37,801 nucleotides of DNA, from the IMG/VR virus record IMGVR_UViG_3300015189_000009, positions 1 to 37,801 of that record. One strand, given 5' to 3'. This document shows, in pieces, positions 21,768 through 31,011 of this stretch (the first letter of the stretch is position 1; the number at the start of each line of letters is the position of its first letter). The translations under genes and the position numbers were made by a program. Under the pieces are notes generated by a model that made no database searches, was not told the origin of the DNA, and was given only the letters and a program-made list of their open reading frames with translations. Source of the stretch: a virus.

Positions 21768-23662
21768 ACATCACAATCGGAATACTTTTCTGCAATAAAC
21801 CGGAGCAGACAATCGAGTGTCTCCAGAGCTTCAAAGACTATCCTATTTATCTCGTAGACAACGGCTCAGACGAAGCTGCAGTTAAAAAGGTACTGAAGTA
21901 TATCGAGACTACAAAGAACGTCGATTACCACCGGTTACCAAAAAATATCGGTGTTGCAGGGGGTAGAAACAAGATAATCAATCAGATTAAATCGGAATGG
22001 ATTTTCTTCGTGGACAACGATATTACTATCAAGACTGAGAACTGGGGTTCTTTGCTGCAGCAAGCAATTAAGGATCATCCTGAAACTCTTGTCTTTGCTC
22101 CAAAATTGTTTAACGTCCACCTGAAAGCTTTGGAACATTTCTACTCATTTTCCGTACAGGGAAATAAGGCGGTTACCTACGTCTCAAAGACTGGGGAGTC
22201 AAATAAACTCAGCGGCGGAGCGGCCATCGTTAATAGGAAGTTATTTGAAATCAATGGTAGTTATGACGAAAGATTCTTCGTAGGATTCGAGGACTTTGAG
22301 TTCTGTCTACGTGCAATTAAGGCAGGCAGGGACCTAAGGGTAATCGAACTACGTAATATTGTACTTAACCATGACCACAGACAAGTCACCAATAACTACG
22401 ATAATGATTATTTACAGGTAAGATACAACGCTGAGAAAATCCAGAAGTCGTATAACCTGATTAAGGAGATTCATAATCTAACGTTGCCGGATAATGGTGT
22501 TAAATGGTCCCAGAAGAAAATAGAGCAAATGTCGGCCGATGTAACCTCAGACAAAAAGGGCAAGAATACTAGGATCATGCTATACCATCATGCTCAGTCA
22601 GGTATCGGAGGAGTAGAAACGTTTAACCGCAACTTCTGTAAACGACTTAGCCCGTACTACGATATAACTTTCCTTTGTCAGAGTATTGATAGTGACAATC
22701 TTGCCGCTATTGGTAAATATGCTGATATTGTTATCTACAAAGGCCAGGCAGTTGAAACAGATATATTTATTCATGGGGTAAGCTGGGGAATAAGACCTGA
22801 CAAGGTCAAGGCTCCAATGATGCTACAAATGATTCATGGCGACTTTGAGTGGATGAAAAACGATCTTCACTTCACATATAAGCCGATGCCTGGCGTTACT
22901 CACCACGTAGCAGTAGGAAAGAACGTAGCCGATAAGTTTAAGAAAGTAACCGGCATGGAAGCGAGTGTAATTTACAACGTACTTGATCTTGACGTAAAAC
23001 CAACAAAACTCCTTAAAATCATCTCTGTGATGCGCCTAGGAAGGGAGAAAGGTCTCGATAGGATGGAGATCATGGCAAGGAAATTCAAAGCGGCAGGAGT
23101 TAAATTCAGGTGGTTAGTATATGGCGACGGGACGGACAAGGCTTACGTCAAGGAAATGAAAGCTAAGTTTGACGATTTACCCGAAGTCATTTTTGCTGGC
23201 ATCAAGAAAGATACTGTCAGCGATGTAGCCGACGCAGATTACTTGGTTGCACTGAGTAAGAGCGAAGGCTTCTCTTATTCAATTTATGAGGCTCTGCAGG
23301 CGGGCACACCTTGTATCGTTACCAACTTCCCTAGCGCCTATGAGCAGGTTGAGGATGGTGTAAACGGCTTTATTGTTGATATGAAACTATCAAATTTAGA
23401 TGTAGATAAAGTTTACAATTCAAATCTTAAAGGCTTCAAATTCGAGGAGAAATCAACCGAAAAGGATTGGATTAAACTATTTGGTGGTAATGGAAAAATA
23501 GTAAATAAAACTACTAGGAAAGTAAGTACTATGAAGATTAAAGTTAAACGTCCCTACATGGATGTAGTATTGAATAGAAAGGTAATGAGCGGAGAAGTTC
23601 TTAATGTCATCAACACTCGCGGGCTGGAACTCATAGGTAAGAACCTAGCTTCAGCTATTTAA
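21740..23662 (+). CDS. Two-domain glycosyltransferase (GT2 + GT4) with C-terminal structural-type domain
   Basis: A 640-residue protein (636 from ATG 21752). Residues about 8-215 are a GT-A fold family 2 transferase: ITIGILFCNKPEQTIECL, VDNGSD, GVAGGRN, FFVDND (the DxD), GGAAIV and VGFEDFEFCLR. Residues about 278-570 are a GT-B family 4 transferase: GIGGVETFNRNF, SVMRLGREKGLDR, VYGDGT and SEGFSYSIYEALQAGTP (the EX7E motif). From M598 a 43-residue block resembles the whole N-terminal part of the next gene. It transfers sugars, probably to virion proteins or to host surface or DNA; the target is unknown. A transferase leading the packaging genes is unusual. Confidence 0.85.
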   Translation: MGNKMATKIDITIGILFCNKPEQTIECLQSFKDYPIYLVDNGSDEAAVKKVLKYIETTKNVDYHRLPKNIGVAGGRNKIINQIKSEWIFFVDNDITIKTENWGSLLQQAIKDHPETLVFAPKLFNVHLKALEHFYSFSVQGNKAVTYVSKTGESNKLSGGAAIVNRKLFEINGSYDERFFVGFEDFEFCLRAIKAGRDLRVIELRNIVLNHDHRQVTNNYDNDYLQVRYNAEKIQKSYNLIKEIHNLTLPDNGVKWSQKKIEQMSADVTSDKKGKNTRIMLYHHAQSGIGGVETFNRNFCKRLSPYYDITFLCQSIDSDNLAAIGKYADIVIYKGQAVETDIFIHGVSWGIRPDKVKAPMMLQMIHGDFEWMKNDLHFTYKPMPGVTHHVAVGKNVADKFKKVTGMEASVIYNVLDLDVKPTKLLKIISVMRLGREKGLDRMEIMARKFKAAGVKFRWLVYGDGTDKAYVKEMKAKFDDLPEVIFAGIKKDTVSDVADADYLVALSKSEGFSYSIYEALQAGTPCIVTNFPSAYEQVEDGVNGFIVDMKLSNLDVDKVYNSNLKGFKFEEKSTEKDWIKLFGGNGKIVNKTTRKVSTMKIKVKRPYMDVVLNRKVMSGEVLNVINTRGLELIGKNLASAI

Positions 23663-23689
23663 ACATTTTTATTTTTTATCCATCTACCC

Positions 23690-23935
23690 ATGAAAGTAGA
23701 AGTAATTAAGCGCTATTTCGATAACGCAGAGGGTCGTAAGGTTAATCTAGGCGAGATTTTAACAGTTGATAGTGATCGAGCAGCAATGCTTGAAGGCAAG
23801 AAACTAGTTAAGCGAGTTGCTAAAGAAGTAAAACCTAAGAAAGACACCACTCCTGCATTACCTAAAACTGAAAGTAAAAATGGCAAAAAAGCAGGTCCCA
23901 AAGAAAGCCCCAAAACCGGCAAAAAAGGGAAATAA
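23690..23935 (+). CDS. Small packaging-region protein with lysine-rich tail
   Basis: An 81-residue protein. Residues 1-43 (KVEVIKRYFDNAEGRKVNLG, then EILTVDSDRAAMLEGKKLV) follow the pattern of small proteins found in head-gene regions of Gram-positive phages, with a β-start and a D-x-x-R-A helix. The rest is a Lys/Pro-rich tail. The last 43 residues of the glycosyltransferase upstream have the same pattern, suggesting duplication. It overlaps the next gene by 56 bases. Confidence 0.55.
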   Translation: MKVEVIKRYFDNAEGRKVNLGEILTVDSDRAAMLEGKKLVKRVAKEVKPKKDTTPALPKTESKNGKKAGPKESPKTGKKGK

Positions 23936-24362
23936 AAAGGAAGAAAAGAAGCAGAAGAAAGGTGTCAAAAAAGAGACGAAACGTGGGAAAAAACGTGGAA
24001 ATATCAAAAATTTGACTCCTTTCTCTGCAGAGAACCAACCTACTTCGGAGCAGAAGAAAGAAGGTTGGGAACGTAAACGTTATGCTCAGTCCATCGCGAA
24101 TAAAGTGGCTGAGTTTATGTCTATGGACATGAAAACGTTACTCGATATGCAGAAAGATATGCAGAAGAATCCTAAGAATTACTCCCTACAGGACGCAACA
24201 TTACTCCATTATGCTGTCGCTGGGCTAAGGGATATTAAAATCACTATTGATTGGATTAATCGCAATTTACCTTATGCCCCACAAAAGACCGAAATTGGTG
24301 GTAACGACGGCAACCCTATAGAGATCATTATCGGTGGGGACGACGACGAAGACGATGATTAA
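23880..24362 (+). CDS. Terminase small subunit-like protein
   Basis: A 160-residue protein. After a very basic first 40 residues, NIKNLTPFSAENQPTSEQKK followed by EGWERKRYAQS resembles the start of phage small-terminase-type proteins (NLxPF-x-SEx-S-x-EEA-x-KG). A helical region and an acidic tail (GGDDDEDDD) follow. Small terminases bind the packaging site and regulate the large subunit. Directly preceding the large subunit supports the call. No clear helix-turn-helix is seen. Confidence 0.6.
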   Translation: MAKKQVPKKAPKPAKKGNKKEEKKQKKGVKKETKRGKKRGNIKNLTPFSAENQPTSEQKKEGWERKRYAQSIANKVAEFMSMDMKTLLDMQKDMQKNPKNYSLQDATLLHYAVAGLRDIKITIDWINRNLPYAPQKTEIGGNDGNPIEIIIGGDDDEDDD

Positions 24363-25617
24363 AATCAAGATAGTAAACTGGAAAAAGGTTTTTAACTCCT
24401 ATATCTACAAGAGTCTATTTGACTATTCCGAGCGCTTTGAAGTCTATTACGGCGGCGCATCTTCAGGTAAATCTCATGGCGTATATCAAAAGGTGATAAT
24501 GAAGGCTATGAATAATAACTGGAAGAAACCCCGCAAGGTACTGGTATTACGTAAGGTCGGTGCCAGCATCCGCGAAAGTTGTTGGCAGCACGTTAAGGAT
24601 ATCCTCGAGGAGTTTAAAATAATCGAGTACTGCAAAGTACATAAATCGGAGTTTACTATCACGTTACCTAATGGTGCGTTACTGATATTTACCGGACTAG
24701 ATGACGTCGAGAAGATGAAGTCGATCAAGGGTATTTCTGACATTGTTATGGAGGAAGCCACAGAGTTCACGCTAGACGACTTCACACAGCTTAATCTGCG
24801 TCTTAGAGATAGAAAGCACCACAACAAACAAATGTACTTAATGTTCAACCCTGTCTCTAAGAAGAACTGGGTATTTACATATTTCTTCCAACCAGACGGC
24901 AAGCCTAATCCTGATTCGGGAGCAAAACTATTTTGGTCCACATACAGAGATAATCGGTTCCTAGGTGATGACGTAGGGGAAGAGCTGGAGAAGCTAAGAA
25001 TCCGCAATCCCGCATACTACCGTATCTATGCCTTAGGTGAATTCGCTACGTTGGATAAATTAATATTCCCTAGGTATACGAAGCGCTTGATTACCGCTGA
25101 GGATATCAAGGGCCTACCTGGTTGGCAAGGTCTCGACTTTGGTTACACTAACGACCCTAGTGCCTTATGCTGGGGATATGTTGATATCCCAAATAGGAAG
25201 GTATTTATCAAGGGTGAGTACGTAAAGAAGGGAATGACTAATCCCGAAATAGCTCAAACTATTATCGACTTGGCCCTGCAGAAGGAGAAGATATACGCCG
25301 ATGCTGCAGAGCCTAAGTCAATTCAGGAAATCAAGAATGCCGGGGTAAATATTGAGTCTGCGTCCAAAGGCCCTGATAGTCTGATTCATGGCATCCAATG
25401 GCTACTACAGTTTGATATCATCGTGGATGAACGTTGCTTCGAGGTATGCGAGGAATTAGAGAATTACACATGGAAAAAAGACAAGAAATCGGGGGAATAT
25501 GTCAACGAACCAGTGGACAGTTACAACCACACTATTGACGCCATTCGTTACGGTTTGAATAAGTTCATAAATGCTTTAGGAGGACTGAAGGCAGTGACTG
25601 GCTTCTCTTTCCGCTAA
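24355..25617 (+). CDS. terL: Terminase large subunit (Terminase_3 type)
   Basis: A 420-residue packaging motor from ATG 24355 (a GTG at 24334 would add 7 residues inside the previous gene). YYGGASSGKSHGVYQ is the Walker A region, DIVMEEATEF the Walker B with catalytic Glu, and MFNPVSKKNW the coupling motif. The nuclease part has GLDFGYTNDPSALCWGYVD, YADAAEPKSIQEIKNAG and NHTIDAIRYG, the three acidic sites. This matches the Terminase_3/3C family of SPP1-like phages, which usually package by headful cutting; that would fit the circular record. Confidence 0.93.
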   Translation: MIKIKIVNWKKVFNSYIYKSLFDYSERFEVYYGGASSGKSHGVYQKVIMKAMNNNWKKPRKVLVLRKVGASIRESCWQHVKDILEEFKIIEYCKVHKSEFTITLPNGALLIFTGLDDVEKMKSIKGISDIVMEEATEFTLDDFTQLNLRLRDRKHHNKQMYLMFNPVSKKNWVFTYFFQPDGKPNPDSGAKLFWSTYRDNRFLGDDVGEELEKLRIRNPAYYRIYALGEFATLDKLIFPRYTKRLITAEDIKGLPGWQGLDFGYTNDPSALCWGYVDIPNRKVFIKGEYVKKGMTNPEIAQTIIDLALQKEKIYADAAEPKSIQEIKNAGVNIESASKGPDSLIHGIQWLLQFDIIVDERCFEVCEELENYTWKKDKKSGEYVNEPVDSYNHTIDAIRYGLNKFINALGGLKAVTGFSFR

Positions 25618-25619
25618 GA

Positions 25620-25649
25620 TTGTTGCGCCTGCAACTTTAGTGATATACT
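25620..25649 (+). promoter_or_regulatory. Palindromic late-type control site 3 with -10 box
   Basis: GTTGCGCCTGCAAC (25622-25635) is the palindromic site. TTGTTG (25620-25625), 18 bases and TATACT (25644-25649) form a plausible promoter, again with the palindrome over the -35 region. The portal gene begins 26 bases later. Confidence 0.6.
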
Positions 25650-25675
25650 AGAATAAATTACGAAATTCCCAGTAA

Positions 25676-27094
25676 ATGTATACAATTCCAGCAAATACGA
25701 AAATTACTAAAGAGGCAGTCGCCCAGGCAATAATAGCGAATGAACAATTAAAAACGAATCTAGATAATTTGCATGACTACTACACAGGTGATCACCCTAT
25801 ACTTAACCGTGTCAAACATGATACATATCAGAATGAGAAGTTAGTAACTAACCACGCAAGTTACATTACCGATGTTAATGTCGCTTATCTTCTCGGTAAT
25901 CCAGTAGATTATAAATATATTCCCGCTAAAGAGTCCGACGACAAAATCCCTGACTTAAGTCCGGTGCTGGACGAATATCAGAAGCAAACTATTGCAGATA
26001 TCGACCATGAGATCTCAATTAAGGCTTCAATCATGGGATACTGCTACGAATACGTATACGCAAGTGGCAATAATCCGAAATCGCGCCCTATTGACCCTAG
26101 AAACGCCATAATCGTCTACGACGATACAATGGACCACAATAAATCGTTCGCAGTAATGTATCAGAGCTGCGTGAAGAGAAAAGACCCAAAATCTCCTTCA
26201 AATTTACTAACTGATAAATATGAATTTAATGGGGTAATGGTAGTTGATAAAAAGAGAGTTTTAACTTACAAGAAAGATGATTTATCAGACAGAACTGAAG
26301 CAGCTCACTACTTTGACGACATTCCACTTATCGAGTACCCAAATAACAGCAATCGCCGAGGTGACTTTGAGGATGTCACTACTTTAATCGATGCCTACAA
26401 TATTCTGCAGTCAGATCGAGTAAACGACAAGATTCAGTTAGTCGAGTCATTGCTTATGTTTAAGGGGACTGCGATCAATGATGACGTGATGCGAGACATC
26501 AAGAAACATCGTGCATTCTCTATAGATAAAGAAGCCGACGCCGAGTTCCTGTCAAAAGTATTGAGTGAGTCAGAAATGGAAGTACTTTGCGCCAAAATAG
26601 AGACAGATATCCACAAGATTGCAAAAACACCTAATTTAAGTGATGAAAACTTCGTAGGTAATTCTTCTGGAGTAGCCATCCGCTACAAGTTGTTTGTATT
26701 CGAGCAGAATACACTCAATAAAGAAAGATACTTTGAACGTGGCTTAAAGCAGCGCATTACTCTCTATAATAATTATCTCAAGCATAACAATAGAGGGCTT
26801 GATACTAAGGTTGATCTATGGCGTGTTGATGCCGTATTCAAGCGTAATTTACCTCAGAATGACTACGAGACATCTCAAATGATACAGAACCTCAAGGGCG
26901 AAGTAAGTCACGAAACGCGCATAACACAGCTATCTTTTGTTGACGATGCTAAGTCTGAAATCGAGGCGGTCGAAAAGGAGACACTTGCCACTATGAATCA
27001 GTTATCGCCACAGTTTGGTACTGGCAAGCCTACTTATAATGAGGATGATCCGACAAGCGAGGATCCCGCTAAAGCAAAGGAGAACGATCAATGA
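25676..27094 (+). CDS. Portal protein (SPP1 gp6-like)
   Basis: A 472-residue protein following the terminase. LHDYYTGDHPILNRVKHDTY, KLVTNHASYITDVNVAYLLG, PIDPRNAIIVYDDTMDHNKS and a C-terminal TLNKERYFERGLKQRITLYN fit the Phage_prot_Gp6 family of SPP1-type portals, which form the dodecameric DNA gate at one capsid vertex and dock the terminase. The acidic, disordered C-terminus (last 25 residues) is normal. Length matches the family. Confidence 0.93.
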   Translation: MYTIPANTKITKEAVAQAIIANEQLKTNLDNLHDYYTGDHPILNRVKHDTYQNEKLVTNHASYITDVNVAYLLGNPVDYKYIPAKESDDKIPDLSPVLDEYQKQTIADIDHEISIKASIMGYCYEYVYASGNNPKSRPIDPRNAIIVYDDTMDHNKSFAVMYQSCVKRKDPKSPSNLLTDKYEFNGVMVVDKKRVLTYKKDDLSDRTEAAHYFDDIPLIEYPNNSNRRGDFEDVTTLIDAYNILQSDRVNDKIQLVESLLMFKGTAINDDVMRDIKKHRAFSIDKEADAEFLSKVLSESEMEVLCAKIETDIHKIAKTPNLSDENFVGNSSGVAIRYKLFVFEQNTLNKERYFERGLKQRITLYNNYLKHNNRGLDTKVDLWRVDAVFKRNLPQNDYETSQMIQNLKGEVSHETRITQLSFVDDAKSEIEAVEKETLATMNQLSPQFGTGKPTYNEDDPTSEDPAKAKENDQ

Positions 27095-27444
27095 AACCAT
27101 ACACATATAACTTCACAATTCAGCAAGGCGAGACATTCCGCCGCACCTTCATTAACGAAAGTGAGGAACTAGATCTTGCAGATTATGAGTCGGTAAGGAT
27201 GCAGATAAGGTCCAGACCACAAGATCAGACTATTATCTGGGATAGCGAAGTTGATGGCTTACTAGAGCTGCAGGCTGATAGAATTGTGCTAATTATCTCC
27301 GCTGAGCTTACAGCTGCTTTCAATTTCACTACCGCCGGTTATGATATCGAACTAGTTAAAGCTGACGGCACAGTAGAGAAGTTGGCTAGGGGAGCAATTT
27401 CCCTAGTTCGCGAATATACTAAAGTACAGGAAATATCAGCATGA
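27091..27444 (+). CDS. Fibre-associated β protein
   Basis: A 117-residue protein. TYNFTIQQGETFRRTFINES, a YESVRMQIRSRPQDQTIIWD block and a central ISAELTAAF strand match a small phage family (FTIxQGxTFxxTF, ARMQIRS, LTISxxxTA) usually next to fibre genes, thought to be a structural adaptor. It overlaps both neighbours by 4 bases. Its place directly after the portal is unusual for a tail fibre adaptor. Confidence 0.65.
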   Translation: MKPYTYNFTIQQGETFRRTFINESEELDLADYESVRMQIRSRPQDQTIIWDSEVDGLLELQADRIVLIISAELTAAFNFTTAGYDIELVKADGTVEKLARGAISLVREYTKVQEISA

Positions 27445-29075
27445 ACGTAGAAGAAACAGTTGTCGAGTTTACAGTCACAGAGGACCCAGAAGTCGTCCTA
27501 ATGAGCTTCAACGTTGTCGGCTGGGCTGAGTCAGACCCTATCTGGCAGGCCGAAAAACCCGACTATTTAAGAGTCGATGACTTTAATGCTGACATTGATG
27601 AACATATTGAGAGTAACGAAGCCGTCGCTGCAGCAACTGAGCATATAAGTGATCTAGAAAACCCCCATCAAACAACTAAAGCACAGGTTGGATTATCTGC
27701 AGTAGACAATACTTCCGATCTAAACAAGCCAATAAGTAATCTAATGCAGGCGGCGTTAGATGATAAATCTGACGTAGGCCATACGCATATAGCTACTGAC
27801 ATTACCGACCTACAAGCTTTGCTCGACGATAAGCAAAACGCCCTTGGTTTCACTCCTGAGAATTCAGCAAATAAGAATCAAAATGACGGTTATGCTGGGC
27901 TTGATAGTTCCGGCTTAATCCCTACCGCTTTACTACCTGGCTACGTTGATGATGTATTGGAGTATGCTAATCTCGCAGCCTTCCCGGTAACCGGTGCCAC
28001 CGGCAAGATGTACATCGCGCTAGATTCAAATAAAACCTACCGCTGGAGTGGATCTGTATATGTCGAAATCTCGGCAAGCCCTGGCTCAACTGATTCGGTA
28101 ACTGAAGGAAGTGTAAATCTGTACTTCACAGCATCTAGAGTCCTAAGTACCGTTTTGACAGGCTTATCGTTACTAACAGGCGGAGTTATTTCTGCAACCG
28201 ATACTATCTTAGTAGCTCTAGGCAAATTACAGAAGCAAATCACTGACAATTTGGCAACATTAACCTCGCATACTAGCAATACTAGTAATCCTCATTCAGT
28301 AACTAAAGCACAAGTCGGACTATCTCTGGCAGATAATACCGCTGATAGCGCTAAGGTTGTAGCCTCGGCTGCAGTACTTACTACGGCAAGGAATATAGAC
28401 GGCCAATCATTTAATGGTAGTAATGATATTACAGTCATTGCGCCCGGCACTCACGAGGCCACAGGCAAGACAACGCCGGCGGATGCCGACGAACTACCCT
28501 TGGTAGATAGTGCCGCATCAAATGTCCTTAAAAAACTAACATGGGCTAATCTTAAAGCCACATTGAAAACCTACTTCGACACGCTTTACTTGCCTGTTGG
28601 AAGTTATGGCAATATGTATTCAAACATGCTTAATAGTGGTTCAGCACCAACCGGCACGGTTCTAACGACTATCACTGGTAGTCAGGATACTTATGTGGGG
28701 CTGTTGGGTGTAACACTTGCGGGAGCTAATCTAAACGGCTTCACAGTAACACCGGGCGACGCTACCAGTGTAGTTGGTCGCATTACGTATACAGGCCCAG
28801 CCACAAAGCTATTTCGTGTAGAGTGGACCTACTCTGCATCTACCTCAGAAACTACTATGTGGTATAAATTCGGACTATTGAAAAGTGGTACATTTGACCC
28901 AACGGCCGGAACTTCAAGAAATAAAGGAAGTGCTAATGTATTCAGTGGTGGCGGAAATGGAATAATATCACTGGCTCAAAATGGATACTTACAGCTTGCG
29001 TGTGCGCCATCTACAACAACGGCCGGGCAGGTAAGATTATTTGATGTAACAATCAGAGTCACAGCCATTAATTAA
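27441..29075 (+). CDS. Fibre-type adhesin in the head module
   Basis: A 544-residue protein with fibre shaft repeats. NPHQTTKAQVGLSAVDNTSD (about residue 72) recurs as NPHSVTKAQVGLSLADNTAD (about residue 280). GHTHIATDITDLQALLDDKQ, SVNLYFTASRVLSTV and ADELPLVDSAASNVLKKLTW are widespread fibre blocks. The last 150 residues form a β-rich tip (LLGVTLAGANLNGF). These features mark a host-contact fibre, but it lies between portal and minor head protein, so it may decorate the head or neck. Confidence 0.75.
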   Translation: MNVEETVVEFTVTEDPEVVLMSFNVVGWAESDPIWQAEKPDYLRVDDFNADIDEHIESNEAVAAATEHISDLENPHQTTKAQVGLSAVDNTSDLNKPISNLMQAALDDKSDVGHTHIATDITDLQALLDDKQNALGFTPENSANKNQNDGYAGLDSSGLIPTALLPGYVDDVLEYANLAAFPVTGATGKMYIALDSNKTYRWSGSVYVEISASPGSTDSVTEGSVNLYFTASRVLSTVLTGLSLLTGGVISATDTILVALGKLQKQITDNLATLTSHTSNTSNPHSVTKAQVGLSLADNTADSAKVVASAAVLTTARNIDGQSFNGSNDITVIAPGTHEATGKTTPADADELPLVDSAASNVLKKLTWANLKATLKTYFDTLYLPVGSYGNMYSNMLNSGSAPTGTVLTTITGSQDTYVGLLGVTLAGANLNGFTVTPGDATSVVGRITYTGPATKLFRVEWTYSASTSETTMWYKFGLLKSGTFDPTAGTSRNKGSANVFSGGGNGIISLAQNGYLQLACAPSTTTAGQVRLFDVTIRVTAIN

Positions 29076-29086
29076 CAATTACTCCA

Positions 29087-30904
29087 ATGGCAACAGGAGA
29101 CCGCTTAGAAAGCAAAAGAGCTGAGCAGAAAGCTTACTGGAATAAGAGAGCTATAGCTCGTATGTCTAGATCTGAAAAGCTAGGCAATGAGGCCATACTA
29201 CGCACCTCAAAGATCTATCAAGACGCTCTGAAAAATATCAATGATATGGTCGAGAGTATTTACCGCAATTACTCTAAGAATGTCGGGAATATTACTGTAC
29301 TGGATACAGCTAAGCTTAAACAAGCACTGGACCCACAATTCCGTAAACAATTCCTTGCTGAGGTCACTAAGAAAGCTATGCAGCTAGGACTAGACCCAAA
29401 GAAGATATTCGACGAACGTTATCTATTCAGACTTTCGCGACTTGAGGCATTAAAGACTCAGATACAGCTAGAGGCATACGCCACCGCGCCACGTAACGTC
29501 GCTATTGCAGAGCAATCGTTCACTGAAATCCTGCAGGATACATACAAGTACTTCAATGCGGATATTACTAATGCTGCCATCAAGCCTGCATTCTCCTATT
29601 TAGATCCAGAGATGACTGACGTGATCTTAAGGTCCGAATGGGTGGGCGGTAACTACTCGACTCGTATATGGACCAATACAGACGTTTTGGCAGAGAAATT
29701 GCCGGCCATTATCGGGTCCGCAATTAACTCAGGCGCTAGCGTCCAACGTACATCGGCTTTACTTAGACAGCAATTTGATGTCAGTAAGTACGCTGCAGCT
29801 AGAATCATCCGCACAGAAACGGCATACATGAATAACCACGCCCAGGCACAAGCGTTTGTTGATAACGGCGTAGAGACCTATACCCTCGATGTCACTATGG
29901 ACAATAGGACCTCCGATATTTGCACAAAAATAGAGGAAGAAAAGAAGATCTATAAGGTATCTGAAATGTCAGTAGGTGAGAACTTCCCCCCGCTTCATCC
30001 ACACTGCCGGACAGTCCCAGTCGCTAACTATGATGACGCTACTGAAGATAAGCCTAAAACGCTAAAAGAAAGATCCGACCGCTTTGAGAAGCTTGTCCCA
30101 ACTAATAAAGAGATCCAGAAAGAACGTGCTACATCTATTCAGGAAAATATAACAGGTGTTAAGAAACCAACGCTACCAACACCAAAAGCCACTAAACCTA
30201 GTAAGGTCAAATCGAGTACACAAGTTAATGGTATTGATTACGGAGACTATCGGAAGTTTGGTGAGGAGTGGAAACAGAATCTTAACAAGGTAATGTCAGT
30301 AGTCCCGTCTCGCGCAGTGCCAGACTTTCTAGGTACCGGAGCAGAGTGGAAGCGCGCCACTGACCGCACGCTGGATAGACACGCAAGTGCCTGGGGCGGG
30401 GTATCAGTGCAAGCAGACGTCCTACGCGTGGATAAAGATGCGCTCAGTGCAAAACAAGTAGCCGAATATAAAGCTTCGCGCTTATACCCGGGAGACGAAA
30501 GATTTGCCCAAATGAAAATGATACCCATGATAGCTACTGGTAGTAAACCAATTTATGAAGCGGTGGCGATTAATATCCGTGAATATAAAACGCCTGCAGA
30601 TTGGACTAAAAAAAGGGAGTCAATTAATGAAAGCTACCAGAAGAGAAATAACCGCCCTTACTACTTTAATACTAGCGGTGAAATGGTAATAGCCCATGAA
30701 TTCGGCCATGTATACGATCGCAGAAACTACGGTGCAAGTGGCAGGCAATGGGGTGATATTGTCAGTAATTGGCGCAAAGAAGATAAGTCAGCCATCCTCG
30801 ACAGCGAGACAGAATCCTTTGCCGAAGCGTTCGCAGACTACCACATGAATGCCGGTAAAAACCTTCCAGTTTACGTAAAAGAGTTTTTCTCCAAACTAAA
30901 ATAG
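29087..30904 (+). CDS. Minor head protein (SPP1 gp7/Mu F-like) with metalloprotease-like domain
   Basis: A 605-residue protein. Residues about 1-330 are a Phage_Mu_F-type minor head protein: ASVQRTSALLRQQFDVSKYA, AARIIRTETAYMNNHAQAQA, then DNRTSDICTKIEEEK and FPPLHPHCRT, a family motif. A linker follows at about 330-375. Residues about 470-605 are an added domain with IAHEFGHVYDRRN (HExxH) and ESFAEAFADY, the order found in gluzincin/anthrax lethal factor-like peptidases. The head protein is ejected or binds DNA at the portal; the added domain might be injected and cleave host proteins. That is inference. Confidence 0.85.
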   Translation: MATGDRLESKRAEQKAYWNKRAIARMSRSEKLGNEAILRTSKIYQDALKNINDMVESIYRNYSKNVGNITVLDTAKLKQALDPQFRKQFLAEVTKKAMQLGLDPKKIFDERYLFRLSRLEALKTQIQLEAYATAPRNVAIAEQSFTEILQDTYKYFNADITNAAIKPAFSYLDPEMTDVILRSEWVGGNYSTRIWTNTDVLAEKLPAIIGSAINSGASVQRTSALLRQQFDVSKYAAARIIRTETAYMNNHAQAQAFVDNGVETYTLDVTMDNRTSDICTKIEEEKKIYKVSEMSVGENFPPLHPHCRTVPVANYDDATEDKPKTLKERSDRFEKLVPTNKEIQKERATSIQENITGVKKPTLPTPKATKPSKVKSSTQVNGIDYGDYRKFGEEWKQNLNKVMSVVPSRAVPDFLGTGAEWKRATDRTLDRHASAWGGVSVQADVLRVDKDALSAKQVAEYKASRLYPGDERFAQMKMIPMIATGSKPIYEAVAINIREYKTPADWTKKRESINESYQKRNNRPYYFNTSGEMVIAHEFGHVYDRRNYGASGRQWGDIVSNWRKEDKSAILDSETESFAEAFADYHMNAGKNLPVYVKEFFSKLK

Positions 30905-30943
30905 TAGCTGTTTTTCTTTTGTGATATTATGATCTTAAGTAAA

Positions 30944-30961
30944 TTGTTGCACCCGCAACAA
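30944..30961. promoter_or_regulatory. Palindromic late-type control site 4
   Basis: TTGTTGCACCCGCAACAA (30944-30961) has 7-bp arms. No good -10 box follows at the right distance; TATTAT lies upstream (about 30925). The 107-base gap before the scaffold gene otherwise holds nothing I recognise. A binding site is more likely than a hairpin terminator, as there is no T-tract. Confidence 0.5.
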
Positions 30962-31011
30962 TCATCACACCCGACGGGGGATAAACGGCTTAATTCAATC
31001 TACCAATAAAA

